Assembly: GCF_030409525.1 (NCBI RefSeq)
Contig: NZ_JAUFQB010000019.1
Location: 1 to 64,000, forward strand
DNA length: 64,000 nucleotides
Direction of reading: 5' to 3'
From: Kaistella yonginensis
GTDB taxonomy: Bacteria > Bacteroidota > Bacteroidia > Flavobacteriales > Weeksellaceae
Part shown: piece after piece, positions 45,756 to 55,359 of the stretch
Layout: each line of letters starts with the position of its first letter
Position numbering within the stretch: the first letter of the stretch is position 1
Translations under genes and position numbers: made by a program
Notes under the pieces: model-generated
Database searches by the model: none
What the model saw: the letters and a program-made list of their open reading frames with translations, nothing else
Told to the model about the DNA's origin: nothing

Positions 45756-46613
45756 TTAATTCTTATTTTTCCAATTTATTCGAATATTATTAGAATTAAA
45801 ATTTGGAGTATTGACATCTTTAATCATTGCCATATCTTTAAATTCATCGTAAATTTTTGGAAACTCTTTAGATATATAATTTTCCACATGTTGTAGTAAT
45901 TCTTGTTCTTCCCCAAGTCTTTTCCCAAAATATTTTATCAATTTATTTTTTGGTATCAAAAAAGAGTTTAATGGATGTATTAATCTGACAAAGTGTGCTT
46001 TTATTTTTTTTATACTTTCATCATCAAATTCTGTATTTAAATCTATTCTTGTATTATGGTCGTTACTCCAATCATTTCTATCAGAATTAACTATAATTTC
46101 ACTAAAATTGCAAAAATTCACGGTGTGTAAATGTGAAAGTTGCCATCCGTTTGCGTTAAATTTAGAGTTGGTAATAATTGCTCCTTTATTTTTGTAGAAA
46201 GATAATTCTCTTTCTTCGTTTGTTGTTATAAAAGCACATATTAGTTTATTTTGATTAAATAAATTTTTTAGGTTTTCCGTAGAATAGCTTAAATCAAAAA
46301 GTTTCATTGCATTAAATAACATAACAAATGTATCATCACAGAAAGCTATATTCAAATTTTCCTTTTCAAAATATATTTTAAAACCTCTTCTAAGACTATG
46401 ATAATTATCTTTTGATGCGGTATTATAGTTTCTCAAAAAAAATAAATTTTCCTCTTCAATATATGATTTTATAGTATTATGAATTTCTCCAATTGTTATT
46501 TTATTTTCAAATTGATTTTTAATTAATTGATCAACTAGATCTTCATACGAGTTAGCACTTCCTTTTTGCACTTTAGGATAGGTGTGTTTTTTTACTTCGA
46601 AAAATTTTTCCAT
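45756..46613 (-). CDS. Hypothetical protein of the three-gene cassette
   Basis: The 285-residue protein is rich in Asn, Lys and aromatic residues, and its DNA is clearly more AT-rich than its neighbours, a sign of separate transfer. No membrane helix or catalytic motif is evident. It is the third gene of a minus-strand run starting at 48480, but has a gap of 44 bp to the AlbA_2-like gene. Not recognised. Confidence 0.5.
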   Translation of the reverse strand: MEKFFEVKKHTYPKVQKGSANSYEDLVDQLIKNQFENKITIGEIHNTIKSYIEEENLFFLRNYNTASKDNYHSLRRGFKIYFEKENLNIAFCDDTFVMLFNAMKLFDLSYSTENLKNLFNQNKLICAFITTNEERELSFYKNKGAIITNSKFNANGWQLSHLHTVNFCNFSEIIVNSDRNDWSNDHNTRIDLNTEFDDESIKKIKAHFVRLIHPLNSFLIPKNKLIKYFGKRLGEEQELLQHVENYISKEFPKIYDEFKDMAMIKDVNTPNFNSNNIRINWKNKN

Positions 46614-46657
46614 AAGTTTTCTTTTTCTAAATATATATTTTAACTCAAAATGTCCAG

Positions 46658-47518
46658 CTAAGAAAAGGTCTTATCTAAATCTAAAACATTACCCGTTGCG
46701 CACCGATAATAGAAATGTTCATTATAAAAGCAATCTCTGCCACTTTTTGTTATAGTAATTTCTAAAAATTGACGCCCCAGCAAACTTCTTTTTTTAAACG
46801 TAAAATGATCCTGTTCAAATGGGTAAGATAAAGGAAGTAATAGCTCCATGATAAAAGCCATTCCCTGAACGAGATGCTCATCTTTTTTATCGTCCATCGC
46901 TTGGTTTTGACCGAAAATTATGGTTCCTCCCTCGGTATTTAAGAAGGCGCAGCTGCTTTCTAAGAGCTGCTCCAGACTGTCTTTTGCGCTAACATTACCT
47001 ATAAAATCTATTTTTTCTAAAGACGTTTCTTTAATTCGATTAAGTTCCGCCATTGATTGCAGTCGTTTTGCTGTACCTGCGAGGTTCGCTTTTTGGTTGG
47101 CGTCAGATTTTATTTTTAATAATTTGAAATATTTCTCTTCTGTGTTCTTTCCCACTTTTAGTCGATTCTTATCCCGGTTTGAAAGGTCGAAATGCCCGCC
47201 AATAATATATAGAGTCTCGGCTTGATCTACAATACCGAACTTATTGACATCCTCATTGATTCGCATATAAATTGCAATTCCCCGATCATACTTTTCGGGA
47301 TTTTTATAAGTGATTTTACCAGAATTTTCATCGATTTCAATCTCGTTTTCACTTTTTAAATATCCGATGGCTGCCTCATAATACTCAAATGCATTTTGTC
47401 GGGCAGTCAAAATGTTTTCATCAGTAAATACTTTTTGATATAAAGTTTTTAAGCCGGCTTTGTTAGTGACATACTGCGTTTTTACAACGTAACTCAGGAG
47501 CGGTTTTTTGGTTTCCAT
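46658..47518 (-). CDS. AlbA_2 (Schlafen-type) domain protein
   Basis: The 286-residue protein has an AlbA_2-like segment in its second half: SLEQLLESSCAFLNTEGGTIIFGQNQ, about residues 185-210, followed by GRQFLEITITKSGRD and FYYRCATGN near the C-terminus. AlbA_2 domains bind nucleic acid and occur in regulators and in defence proteins. The N-terminal half has no recognised domain. It lies between two uncharacterised genes on the same strand. Confidence 0.6.
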   Translation of the reverse strand: METKKPLLSYVVKTQYVTNKAGLKTLYQKVFTDENILTARQNAFEYYEAAIGYLKSENEIEIDENSGKITYKNPEKYDRGIAIYMRINEDVNKFGIVDQAETLYIIGGHFDLSNRDKNRLKVGKNTEEKYFKLLKIKSDANQKANLAGTAKRLQSMAELNRIKETSLEKIDFIGNVSAKDSLEQLLESSCAFLNTEGGTIIFGQNQAMDDKKDEHLVQGMAFIMELLLPLSYPFEQDHFTFKKRSLLGRQFLEITITKSGRDCFYNEHFYYRCATGNVLDLDKTFS

Positions 47519-47529
47519 AATTCTTATTT

Positions 47530-48480
47530 TTAAATGATTTCGATAATGTTTTGTAATTTCTGGTCAATAGCCGGCATGTCGGTCAGGTCGGAAAAAGTGG
47601 TATTTTCATCAACTTCTTTTACGCCATTTTGATCTCTGATATACAGTTTGCCTGTTTTCGAAAAGGTGAGTGCGCAAGAAACAGGATCGTGCTTATAAAC
47701 ATAAAATTTAACTCCCTCAATTTCTACAGCAGTATGAAATTCATATTCATTTTCAGGCGAAAAAGTTTGTACCAGTAAATCAATGACAGCCGTTGCATTT
47801 TTATGAAAATGTTCTGGTACAAAAAGATATTTAGTAATGATAAACGTATTTTGAAAGGATAAGAAAATCCTTTCAAGCGCTAAAAATGAGTTTGTATTTA
47901 ATATTTCCTTTTGATAATTATTATTTTGATCAAAATATAATTGTTTAGCTTCCTGTATTTTCAGTTTTTCGAAATAATTGAGGTTCATATTTTCGTTTCT
48001 TTTGCGCACGAAAGGATTGCCACTGCTTTCTCTTTCTTCATTTTTAATTTTAATGACTGTTGATCTGGAAGGTTTGTCAGATTGATTTTCGATCAAAGCG
48101 AAAAAACCGTAGGATGCTATTTTTTGGGAGGGACTTCCATGACGGTGCCGATTGAACACCGCATTTTTTATAATGTAATTGTTAAATGTGTATTTAATTT
48201 TACATTGAAGAATTCTTTCAAAATTGAGAATTCCATTTTCTTCTCTATAAATGGAACTTTCCAGATCAGTGATTTTTTTTAGATCTGCACTGACTTCATT
48301 TTCAAAGTCCCAAATTTCAATGATTTCTTTTTCCACTGCTGCTCTCAATACTTTTGTCAAGTAAGAAAGCGCTTCCAGTTTTGCACCTTGTGGATCTTGA
48401 TGTTTAAAAATAGCTGTTTCCAAACCCAAAAGTAAATAATGGATGGGTGGAATTTCGACCGTGTAAGTAGTTGATGACAT
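47530..48480 (-). CDS. Hypothetical protein, first gene of the cassette
   Basis: The 316-residue protein is soluble, with a basic mid-region (NRHRHGSPSQK, then KIKNEERESSGNPFVRKRNENMNLNYF). No named domain. It precedes the AlbA_2 gene by 11 bp, so the pair are co-transcribed. The region upstream (48481-48747) holds the divergent promoter of the 65-aa gene. Confidence 0.5.
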   Translation of the reverse strand: MSSTTYTVEIPPIHYLLLGLETAIFKHQDPQGAKLEALSYLTKVLRAAVEKEIIEIWDFENEVSADLKKITDLESSIYREENGILNFERILQCKIKYTFNNYIIKNAVFNRHRHGSPSQKIASYGFFALIENQSDKPSRSTVIKIKNEERESSGNPFVRKRNENMNLNYFEKLKIQEAKQLYFDQNNNYQKEILNTNSFLALERIFLSFQNTFIITKYLFVPEHFHKNATAVIDLLVQTFSPENEYEFHTAVEIEGVKFYVYKHDPVSCALTFSKTGKLYIRDQNGVKEVDENTTFSDLTDMPAIDQKLQNIIEII

Positions 48481-48661
48481 AATTTTCGTTTTAAATTCTT
48501 ACGCAAAGAAAAGCGGAGCGACTTCCAAAAACGGGTAGTCGGAAAAACAATTCGCACAATTTTTAAGTTGAAGATATTTATTGATCGTTATTTCACTTTC
48601 TCTCTACTTAAAATTTTTGCTAAAAATTTATAAACCGTCACGGATTGTCGTACAACTTATC

Positions 48662-48669
48662 TATCTTTG
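48662..48669 (+). promoter_or_regulatory. TAnnTTTG -7 box
   Basis: TATCTTTG is a full match and lies 78 bp upstream of the 65-aa gene, giving a long leader for the following operon. Confidence 0.5.
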
Positions 48670-48747
48670 GAATATATTGAAAGGAAATTTCATAAAAACG
48701 TGAAAACTTCTATGTATTAACATAATCTTAAACAAAAAACTGTAGTT

Positions 48748-48945
48748 ATGGGAAATCTCTGGAAAGTAACCGCTAAAAGAGAAAGCGGGAAATTAGTAAA
48801 AGGAATGAGTGTAGAAATACCCATTTCCGAGCGAAGTGGAATTCCACGTGCAAAAGAAATTGCACAAGCAATTTTATCCAAATACAATATTGAAGTTGGA
48901 GAAACAAGATGTATGGAAATTTATTTTGAAATTGTAAAAATTTGA
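48748..48945 (+). CDS. Small hypothetical protein, 65 aa
   Basis: A small, slightly basic protein starting MGNLWKVTAKRESGKLVKG and ending in a beta strand (MEIYFEIVKI). It is followed after 3 bp by a UDG-like gene, so it belongs to that operon. Function unknown. Confidence 0.5.
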   Translation: MGNLWKVTAKRESGKLVKGMSVEIPISERSGIPRAKEIAQAILSKYNIEVGETRCMEIYFEIVKI

Positions 48946-48948
48946 TGT

Positions 48949-49647
48949 ATGAATGATTTCGAGTTAAAAAGAGAAAAATGGTTAAAAGAAGTTGCAGAGG
49001 GTTGCCACGAATTAGCTACTGAATTTCCAGACGGTCCTGATTTTTATGTATTTCAATCCAGATCTGATTTATATTCACCAGAATTACTAATTATTGGTGC
49101 AAATCCGGGAGGAGCCGGAAAATATAGAGACTCTGAACCTTTTAAAAATAAAGGTTGTAGAGATTTGAATGATTTAGGTTATAATTCAAATCAATATATA
49201 GATGAAGAATTCAATAAAAATTGGCATATAAATAAACCAATTCTTAAAATGTTTCCAGAAGGTAGATTAAGAAATGTCTTATCCGAATCGGTTATCATGA
49301 ATGCTATTTACTTCAATACAGGTGATGTAAAGGCATTAAAATCTTTAGAAAATGGTAAAGAAATGTTTAAATTTTGTATAGATAAAACTAGGGAATTTAT
49401 ATATGAAATTTTGAAACCCAAGAATGTTTTATTGTTAGGTATGGATGCTCCTAAATGGATGAAAATTAATTTTAATAAAGAAGAAGATACAATTTTAGAA
49501 ACACCTGATAATCTGTTCTTAATTCAATCAAAATATATTAATGAAATTAATCACTTCCTTGTTCATCATCCTTCGATGAATCAAAAATTTAACTCCGGAC
49601 TAAATTTAGATTTGAAAATGAACTATTTTAAAGAATATTTCAAATGA
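48949..49647 (+). CDS. Uracil-DNA glycosylase-superfamily-like protein B
   Basis: The 232-residue protein has the UDG-like first loop LLIIGANPGGAGKYRD near 46-61, a central VLLLGMDAP strand near 160, and the C-terminal HHPSMN near 205, close to the HPS motif of the superfamily. It differs in detail from the protein at 41925, but both are followed by WG-repeat genes. The stop overlaps the next start by 4 bp. DNA is AT-rich. Activity not assumed. Confidence 0.65.
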   Translation: MNDFELKREKWLKEVAEGCHELATEFPDGPDFYVFQSRSDLYSPELLIIGANPGGAGKYRDSEPFKNKGCRDLNDLGYNSNQYIDEEFNKNWHINKPILKMFPEGRLRNVLSESVIMNAIYFNTGDVKALKSLENGKEMFKFCIDKTREFIYEILKPKNVLLLGMDAPKWMKINFNKEEDTILETPDNLFLIQSKYINEINHFLVHHPSMNQKFNSGLNLDLKMNYFKEYFK

Positions 49648-50572
49648 AAAATCTCCAACCAAAAGACATCGACGATGATTTATTGATGCATTTCGAGAAT
49701 ACAGGCGAGGATCCAACAGATTGGGAAGAAGTTACTTTTTTTGATGAAGAAACAGGTTTAGCGGTGGTTTCAGTTGATGGAGTTTATGGAGCGGTCAACA
49801 GAAATGGTGAAACGGTAATCCCAATTATTTATGATTATGCAATGATCAGATTTTCCGAAAGTTTACTTGCCGTGAAGAAAAATAACAAATGGGGCTATGT
49901 TGATTCTCATCACAAAATTGTAATTCCGTTCGAATACGACAATATTTCAGATTATAAATTTGAAGATGGAAAACTCTGGATGAAAAATAATTCAGTGCTT
50001 GGAACAGTAGATTATTTTTCTGAAGATAATGCTTTTGTTTGTAAAGATGGTAAAATTGGAATCATCAACAAGCAGAACGAAATTGTATTCCCGTTCATCT
50101 ATCAAGAAATTAGTTCTTATAATGAGAAATATTTATGTGTTTCTTACGACAAACTAAAATATGGTGTCGTAGATTTTAATAACAAAACCATACTTCCTTT
50201 CAAATATGATTTTTTAATACGAATGAAGCGTTTTTAAATTTTGCAGAAATCAGCGATAAAGATGGCTCCAAAATCGACACTTCTATAAACCTCTATAAAG
50301 TAAAAGAAGGAAAATTACTGATGCACGGGATTATGGATTCTAAAGGAAATATTGTGGTTCCCGCAATCAGCAGTGTAGCAATCAATAATTTTATTGAAGG
50401 AAAAGCAATGTGTTTCGATTATGAAAAACAGGAATTTTTCATTTTTGACAGCATTAGTAAAGAAATTATATACGCTCCAGAAGATTTGAAAGAAAATGAA
50501 TCCGAAACCGCGAAAGTCAATTTTATAAGACATTTGATGGGAATGGCACCAGTTAATTTCCCAATATTTTGA
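49644..50572 (+). pseudogene. WG-repeat protein B with a frameshift
   Basis: The frame from 49644 encodes WG-type units (GLAVVSVDGVYGAVNRNGETVIPIIYD, NNKWGYVDSHHKIVIPFEYD, LKYGVVDFNNKTILPFKYDF) and ends at 50237. A second frame continues the same pattern (NTNEAFLNFAEISDKDG, then HGIMDSKGNIVVPAIS) to 50572. One extra T in the T6 run at 50210-50215 would join them into a protein of about 310 residues. It is either a true frameshift or a homopolymer sequencing error. Confidence 0.75.
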
Positions 50573-50589
50573 AATAAATCAATATCAAT

Positions 50590-51510
50590 ATGGCAAAAAT
50601 AGAACAAATGCTTCGGCTCAAATTTATTGAAGATTTCCTCCGGAGCAGAAAAAACAAAGGCGCTTCCTACGACGAAATTCAGAATTACTTGGAAAAGAAA
50701 TATGAAGAAGATGATATCGATTTGGATGATCTAAAATTTACAAAACGCACTTTTCTACGCGACAAAGTAGCGATTTCCAAAGTTTTGAAAACGAATATAA
50801 TTTACCGTCGTTCCACCAATACTTACGCAATTGATGACGATAACTACGATGAATTTCAAGAAGATGTTTTTGATAATTTATTGCTGGTAGAAGCATTTCG
50901 CACCATGAAAGGTAAAAAAAACATCATGCTTTTTGAGCAAAGAAAATCCCGAGGTTTGCATTGGTTAAGCGGTTTGGTCCACGCGATTACGCATCAAAAA
51001 ATCATCACTTTGCAATACACTAAATTTTGGGAAGGCGTTTCACACAAAAAAGTTCTGGAACCTTATGCGGTGAAAGAATTTAAAAATCGATGGTATCTTT
51101 TAGCTCACGAAAAAAATGATGAAAAATATTTTCTCAAAACTTTTGGTTTAGACCGTATATCCGACCTGGAAATTGCACCTTCAACTTTTAAACCCAAGAA
51201 ATATGACGCCGAAAAAGATTTTGAAAATTCGTTTGGCATTATTTCAACCTTAAATGAAACGCCGGAAGAGATTGTACTTTCCTTCGATGCTGATCAGGGG
51301 AAGTACATAAAAACGCTTCCGCTGCATCATTCTCAGGAAATTTTGATTGATGATGACGATGAATTCCGAATCAAATTAACACTCGTTCCAACCTATGATT
51401 TTGAACGGGAAATACTTTCTCATGGTAGTTCCGTCAAAATTATTTCGCCCCTAAGTTTTAAAAATCATTTAAAATCAGAGGTAGAAAAAATGATGAATAA
51501 CTTTTCTTAA
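50590..51510 (+). CDS. WYL-domain transcription regulator B
   Basis: The 306-residue protein has an N-terminal winged HTH-like region (about 1-85), a WYL domain (ITLQYTKFWEGVSHKKVLEPYAVKEFKNRWYLLAHEKN, about 137-175) and a C-terminal WCX-like domain. It is a paralogue in plan of the protein at 44801. It follows the WG gene by 17 bp and precedes the DUF2779 gene, so it may control this operon. Confidence 0.82.
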   Translation: MAKIEQMLRLKFIEDFLRSRKNKGASYDEIQNYLEKKYEEDDIDLDDLKFTKRTFLRDKVAISKVLKTNIIYRRSTNTYAIDDDNYDEFQEDVFDNLLLVEAFRTMKGKKNIMLFEQRKSRGLHWLSGLVHAITHQKIITLQYTKFWEGVSHKKVLEPYAVKEFKNRWYLLAHEKNDEKYFLKTFGLDRISDLEIAPSTFKPKKYDAEKDFENSFGIISTLNETPEEIVLSFDADQGKYIKTLPLHHSQEILIDDDDEFRIKLTLVPTYDFEREILSHGSSVKIISPLSFKNHLKSEVEKMMNNFS

Positions 51511-51543
51511 TCTTCAACCGCAATTGTAATCTTTGCTACAAAT

Positions 51544-53019
51544 ATGAAAACCCTCTCTAAATCACGCTTCGTTTCTGGCATCCAATGTGATAAAAAAATC
51601 TGGTTTGATTTCTACCGTAAAGATTTAAAATTGCCAACCGATGAGCAAACCCAGGCAGTTTTTGATCTTGGACATCGCATCGGAATACTGGCGCAGAACA
51701 TGTTTCCCAACGGAAAAGATGCAACTCCCGAAGATTATTCCAACTTAAAACCTTCTATAGAAAATACCCAAAAATGGATTTACGAAAAAGTGGAAACTAT
51801 TTATGAAGCCACTTTCAGCGCCAAAAATGCATTTTGTATGCTCGATATTTTACACCGAAAAGATGAGGAAGTTTGGGCAATAGAAGTGAAGAATAGCACT
51901 TCTGTGAAAGATTATCATCTTACGGATGCTTCCCTGCAATATTTTGTGATGAAAAATGCAGGTTTTCCTCCAGATCGATTTTTTATGATGCACATCAATA
52001 ATCAATACGTAAAACAAGGTGAATTGACGAGCGAAATTTTTGCGTTAGAAGACATTACCGAAGAAGTTATTGCAAATCAAGATTGGGTTGCAGAAAATTT
52101 GGAAAGATTACTAAAAATGTTGGAAATTAATGAAGAACCAGAAGTGAAAATTGGCGGACATTGTTCCGATCCTTTTGGTTGCGATTATGCCCATCATTGT
52201 TGGAAACATATTCCCGAAAATTCGGTTTTTGAACTATATCGCGGTGGAAATAAAGGTTGGAATTTGTACGAACAAAATATTTTAAAAATTGATGAAATTC
52301 CCGATGATTTTTCTTTAACTCATTTTCAAAATCTACAACGAAATGGTTTGCAAAATAATGAAAGTTATATTGATGAAATTGCGATTAAAAATATTATTTC
52401 TCCTTGGGAATTTCCTTTGTATTTCTTTGATTTTGAAACTATTTTCCCTGCCATTCCAGTTTTAGATGGTACAAGACCTTATCAACAGGTTCCGTTTCAA
52501 TATTCCCTGCATATTTTAGATGAATACGGAAACCTTTCTCACAAAGAGTTTTTGGCAAATCCCGAAGATTTCAGCAATGGTGAAAATCCTCTAAAGCACT
52601 TGGTTCAGCAATTGAAAAAAGATTTTGGCAGCAAAGGAAATATTGTTACGTACAACCAAAGTTTTGAAATATTAAGACTAAAAGAATTAGCACAACGTTT
52701 CCCGGAAGATTCAGATTTTCTATATAGTTTAGTAGAACGAGTTGTAGATTTACTCCCAGTTTTTCAAGGTGGATATTGTTATTTTCCTGCAATGAAAAAT
52801 TCGGCTTCCATCAAAGCGGTTTTGCCGGCAATTGCTCCCGATTTTACTTATGAAAATTTAGAAGTTCAGGATGGTGGAGCTGCCAGTTCTCTGTTTCATC
52901 AATCGATCGAAAATGGAAATTTCACAGATGAAAATTTGAGAGAAAATCTTCTAAAATATTGCGAAAGAGATACTTTGGCAATGGTGGTCATTTATCAGTT
53001 TTTGATGGAGAATATTTAA
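51544..53019 (+). CDS. DUF2779 nuclease-like protein
   Basis: The 491-residue protein opens like DUF2779/Cas4-like proteins (LSKSRFVSGIQCDKKIWFDF), has a PD-(D/E)xK-type core (CMLDILHRKDEEVWAIEVKNSTS, about 99-121), a cysteine cluster (GGHCSDPFGCDYAHHCWKH near 200-218) that may hold an Fe-S centre, and a second DEDD-exonuclease-like part starting FFDFETIFPAIP near 296. It is likely a DNA nuclease. A -7-like box AATCTTTG at 51528-51535 precedes it. Confidence 0.78.
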   Translation: MKTLSKSRFVSGIQCDKKIWFDFYRKDLKLPTDEQTQAVFDLGHRIGILAQNMFPNGKDATPEDYSNLKPSIENTQKWIYEKVETIYEATFSAKNAFCMLDILHRKDEEVWAIEVKNSTSVKDYHLTDASLQYFVMKNAGFPPDRFFMMHINNQYVKQGELTSEIFALEDITEEVIANQDWVAENLERLLKMLEINEEPEVKIGGHCSDPFGCDYAHHCWKHIPENSVFELYRGGNKGWNLYEQNILKIDEIPDDFSLTHFQNLQRNGLQNNESYIDEIAIKNIISPWEFPLYFFDFETIFPAIPVLDGTRPYQQVPFQYSLHILDEYGNLSHKEFLANPEDFSNGENPLKHLVQQLKKDFGSKGNIVTYNQSFEILRLKELAQRFPEDSDFLYSLVERVVDLLPVFQGGYCYFPAMKNSASIKAVLPAIAPDFTYENLEVQDGGAASSLFHQSIENGNFTDENLRENLLKYCERDTLAMVVIYQFLMENI

Positions 53020-53085
53020 TTTTACTCTGCGACGCAATTTGTCTGATTGCCAGCTTACCTTTACCTCAATAAAAAATTACATAAA

Positions 53086-53775
53086 ATGGAAAAAGAGGCA
53101 GTAAGTGCATTTGAAATGCATAATAATGAAATTCTCGTAGCGATCAAATGCCGCGAAAAGGAAAATGAAGTGGGTTTTGATTATTTTCTGGAATTCACGC
53201 CAATCAGCAATATACTGGAAAAAATACCGACAGATCAAAACCAGATGCACGACAGTTTTTACGGTGCATTTGATGAGCTGAATGAGCGTTTTCCCTGGCA
53301 TGATTTTCAACCCGTAAATATTGATGAAGATTTTTCGGAGTATGTCGCAGACCTTTTGGTAGAGAAGATCAACCACAGCAACAGACTCTTTCGCAATGCG
53401 CAAAAAAAGGAGTTTGAAGAAATTTTAGGTATCCATTTAAGATCCAAAGATGTAGAGATAAAAACGGGCGTTTTTTCAATTGATGTCGAAAGCCTGAACA
53501 AAGTAACCGACTATGATTATCAGGAATTTGTAGATTCTTACGCGCAAGAGATCGGGCAGAAATTTAAATTGCTGAGCACAGTGGAAAGATGGGAAACCTT
53601 CAATGCAGAATCTTTCGAATTTGTGGGTAATTTAGAGATCGCCGAAAGTTCCATCGTTCTCAAAGACAGTGATGGTGATGTCCGGTATGTTTTAGCCGCT
53701 GATAAATATAAATTCACGGTTGATCCTTTGACATATAGTGCGAAGAAATGGGAATGGGTTTCGGTGAGAAAGTAG
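53086..53775 (+). CDS. Hypothetical protein, 229 aa, acidic
   Basis: A soluble acidic protein. The start ATG at 53086 is preferred to a TTG at 53047. Residues 40-90 and 115-180 are mixed alpha/beta with no motif I recognise. It is separated by about 65 bp from the DUF2779 gene and 100 bp from the next gene. Unknown function. Confidence 0.5.
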   Translation: MEKEAVSAFEMHNNEILVAIKCREKENEVGFDYFLEFTPISNILEKIPTDQNQMHDSFYGAFDELNERFPWHDFQPVNIDEDFSEYVADLLVEKINHSNRLFRNAQKKEFEEILGIHLRSKDVEIKTGVFSIDVESLNKVTDYDYQEFVDSYAQEIGQKFKLLSTVERWETFNAESFEFVGNLEIAESSIVLKDSDGDVRYVLAADKYKFTVDPLTYSAKKWEWVSVRK

Positions 53776-53884
53776 CTTTTAATATGGACGGAAGTTTTAT
53801 TTAGCTAAACCTTAAAAAAATCGTTAATTTTTCTTAAATTTCAACTTCTAATAAATAATTTATCAATTCAATATTTACTTCCAA

Positions 53885-54934
53885 ATGAATCATATTTCCA
53901 CCCTACTTCAGGAAATGAACCTGGAGCAAAAAAAAGCTTTCGTTCAGATATTAGGTTTAAAGCAAAATGATGATAAAGAAATTGTTTCTAAAATCTCAAA
54001 GCTTTTACTTCCGGCAAAGGGATTGTTTCAGGATCCTTTAAATTACAAACAGTTTATTACTTCTATTGCTGAAAAGAATAATGAAAACATTGATTTTTCC
54101 AAAGGAATTCTTCATGCTGAAAGAGAACTTTATTTAGAATTATTTCAAAACGAATTTGAAAAATTAAGTCAGGAAGAAAAAGACAAAATCGTTGAAGAGC
54201 TGGGAAAAGCGGGATTAGATAAAAATCAAATTGCTTCCTTAAGCGGAATTGGTGCGTTGGGCGCAGCTCAACTCTCTGGCTTTGGTATTTACATGTTAGC
54301 AAGTTCTACGGTCGGTGCCATTACTTCTCTTTTGGGGATTACGCTTCCCTTCGCTTTATACACCGGAATGTCTTCCGCTATTTCTTTCGTCATAGGTCCT
54401 GTCGGTTTTCTGGTAATGGGTGTAATGCTGTACCGCAGTTTCAAACATGTTAAAAGCTGGAGTGAAGCTCAGGAAATATTGCTGGCAAGTTGGAATGAAT
54501 TGGGAACACTCGTAAAAGGTGATTTTGCAAAAGGAACGCAGATCTTTAAATACATTGCGGCCTCCAGAATTGTTTTAGAAACGAATTATGCCAAGGAAAT
54601 TGAAGAAAATGAAAATAAAATAGAAGCGTTTGGTCGTGAGGGGGAAAATTTAGAAAACGAATATTTAAACTTGGAGTCAAAAATTTCTTCAGTTGAAAAT
54701 GAAGTATTGGAAATGAAATCATCAGTCAGTGATCTTAAAATAGAAATACTTCAACTGGAAAAACAAATCAATAATATCGGTTTAGAAATTTCGGATAGTG
54801 AAGCAGAAATGAATAGTCTTAAAAATAGTCAGACAAAAATTGAAGATGAAAAGCGCTCTCTACTTTCAGAGATCAATAGTATCAAAATGGAATCTACTCA
54901 GCTCAATGAAAAAATAAAAAATATTACTGAATAA
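53885..54934 (+). CDS. Membrane and coiled-coil protein (YaaW-like N-terminal half)
   Basis: The 349-residue protein has a helical start (about 1-115), then two glycine-rich hydrophobic hairpin-like segments (GIGALGAAQLSGFGIYMLASSTVGAITSLLG and AISFVIGPVGFLVMGVMLY, about 120-182), and finally a long regular coiled coil from about 225 to the end (KIEAFGREGENLENEYLNLES...). The hydrophobic part resembles YaaW/DUF3944-type proteins. A membrane-attached effector is a reasonable guess, not shown. Confidence 0.55.
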   Translation: MNHISTLLQEMNLEQKKAFVQILGLKQNDDKEIVSKISKLLLPAKGLFQDPLNYKQFITSIAEKNNENIDFSKGILHAERELYLELFQNEFEKLSQEEKDKIVEELGKAGLDKNQIASLSGIGALGAAQLSGFGIYMLASSTVGAITSLLGITLPFALYTGMSSAISFVIGPVGFLVMGVMLYRSFKHVKSWSEAQEILLASWNELGTLVKGDFAKGTQIFKYIAASRIVLETNYAKEIEENENKIEAFGREGENLENEYLNLESKISSVENEVLEMKSSVSDLKIEILQLEKQINNIGLEISDSEAEMNSLKNSQTKIEDEKRSLLSEINSIKMESTQLNEKIKNITE

Positions 54935-54957
54935 TCTTTAAACATAAAAATATTACT

Positions 54958-55245
54958 ATGTCCAACGAAATTTTTGCAAAAGATTTATATATAATTATTA
55001 CCAAAGAAGATGTCGATAAGGCAGTTTCATATCTATCGAAAGGAAAACACAATTTGATAAATTCTACCAAATATGATGTGCTTTTACCAAATGGTAACAC
55101 GCTTCCGCCCAAAGAATTGATGAGATGTACAGCGGAGATAATGGGATACAGTTTGAGGGAGGATGGTTTTGCTGGTGGACAGGTTAATATCCCGCTTAAA
55201 AAACTAGGTTTTAAAATTGTCGACAAAGGAGGAAATCCAATTTGA
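54958..55245 (+). CDS. Small protein resembling a McrA-type N-terminal domain
   Basis: The 95-residue protein has the outline YDVLLPNGNTLPPKELMR followed by FAGGQVNIPLKKLGFKIVDK, which I recall from the N-terminal heads of ScoMcrA-like modification-dependent HNH enzymes and related restriction proteins. It starts 23 bp after the coiled-coil gene and 114 bp before a helicase-HNH gene. It may be the DNA-modification reader for that protein; the link is inferred. Confidence 0.45.
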   Translation: MSNEIFAKDLYIIITKEDVDKAVSYLSKGKHNLINSTKYDVLLPNGNTLPPKELMRCTAEIMGYSLREDGFAGGQVNIPLKKLGFKIVDKGGNPI

Positions 55246-55359
55246 TTTTTTAAAAGAAATCAGAAGGAAAATGATTAATTAAAAAATCTATTGTATGTTT
55301 AAGATACAAATGTTCCTATCTAAAAGTCTACTTAAAGATAATCAAAATATTTCCCAGAA

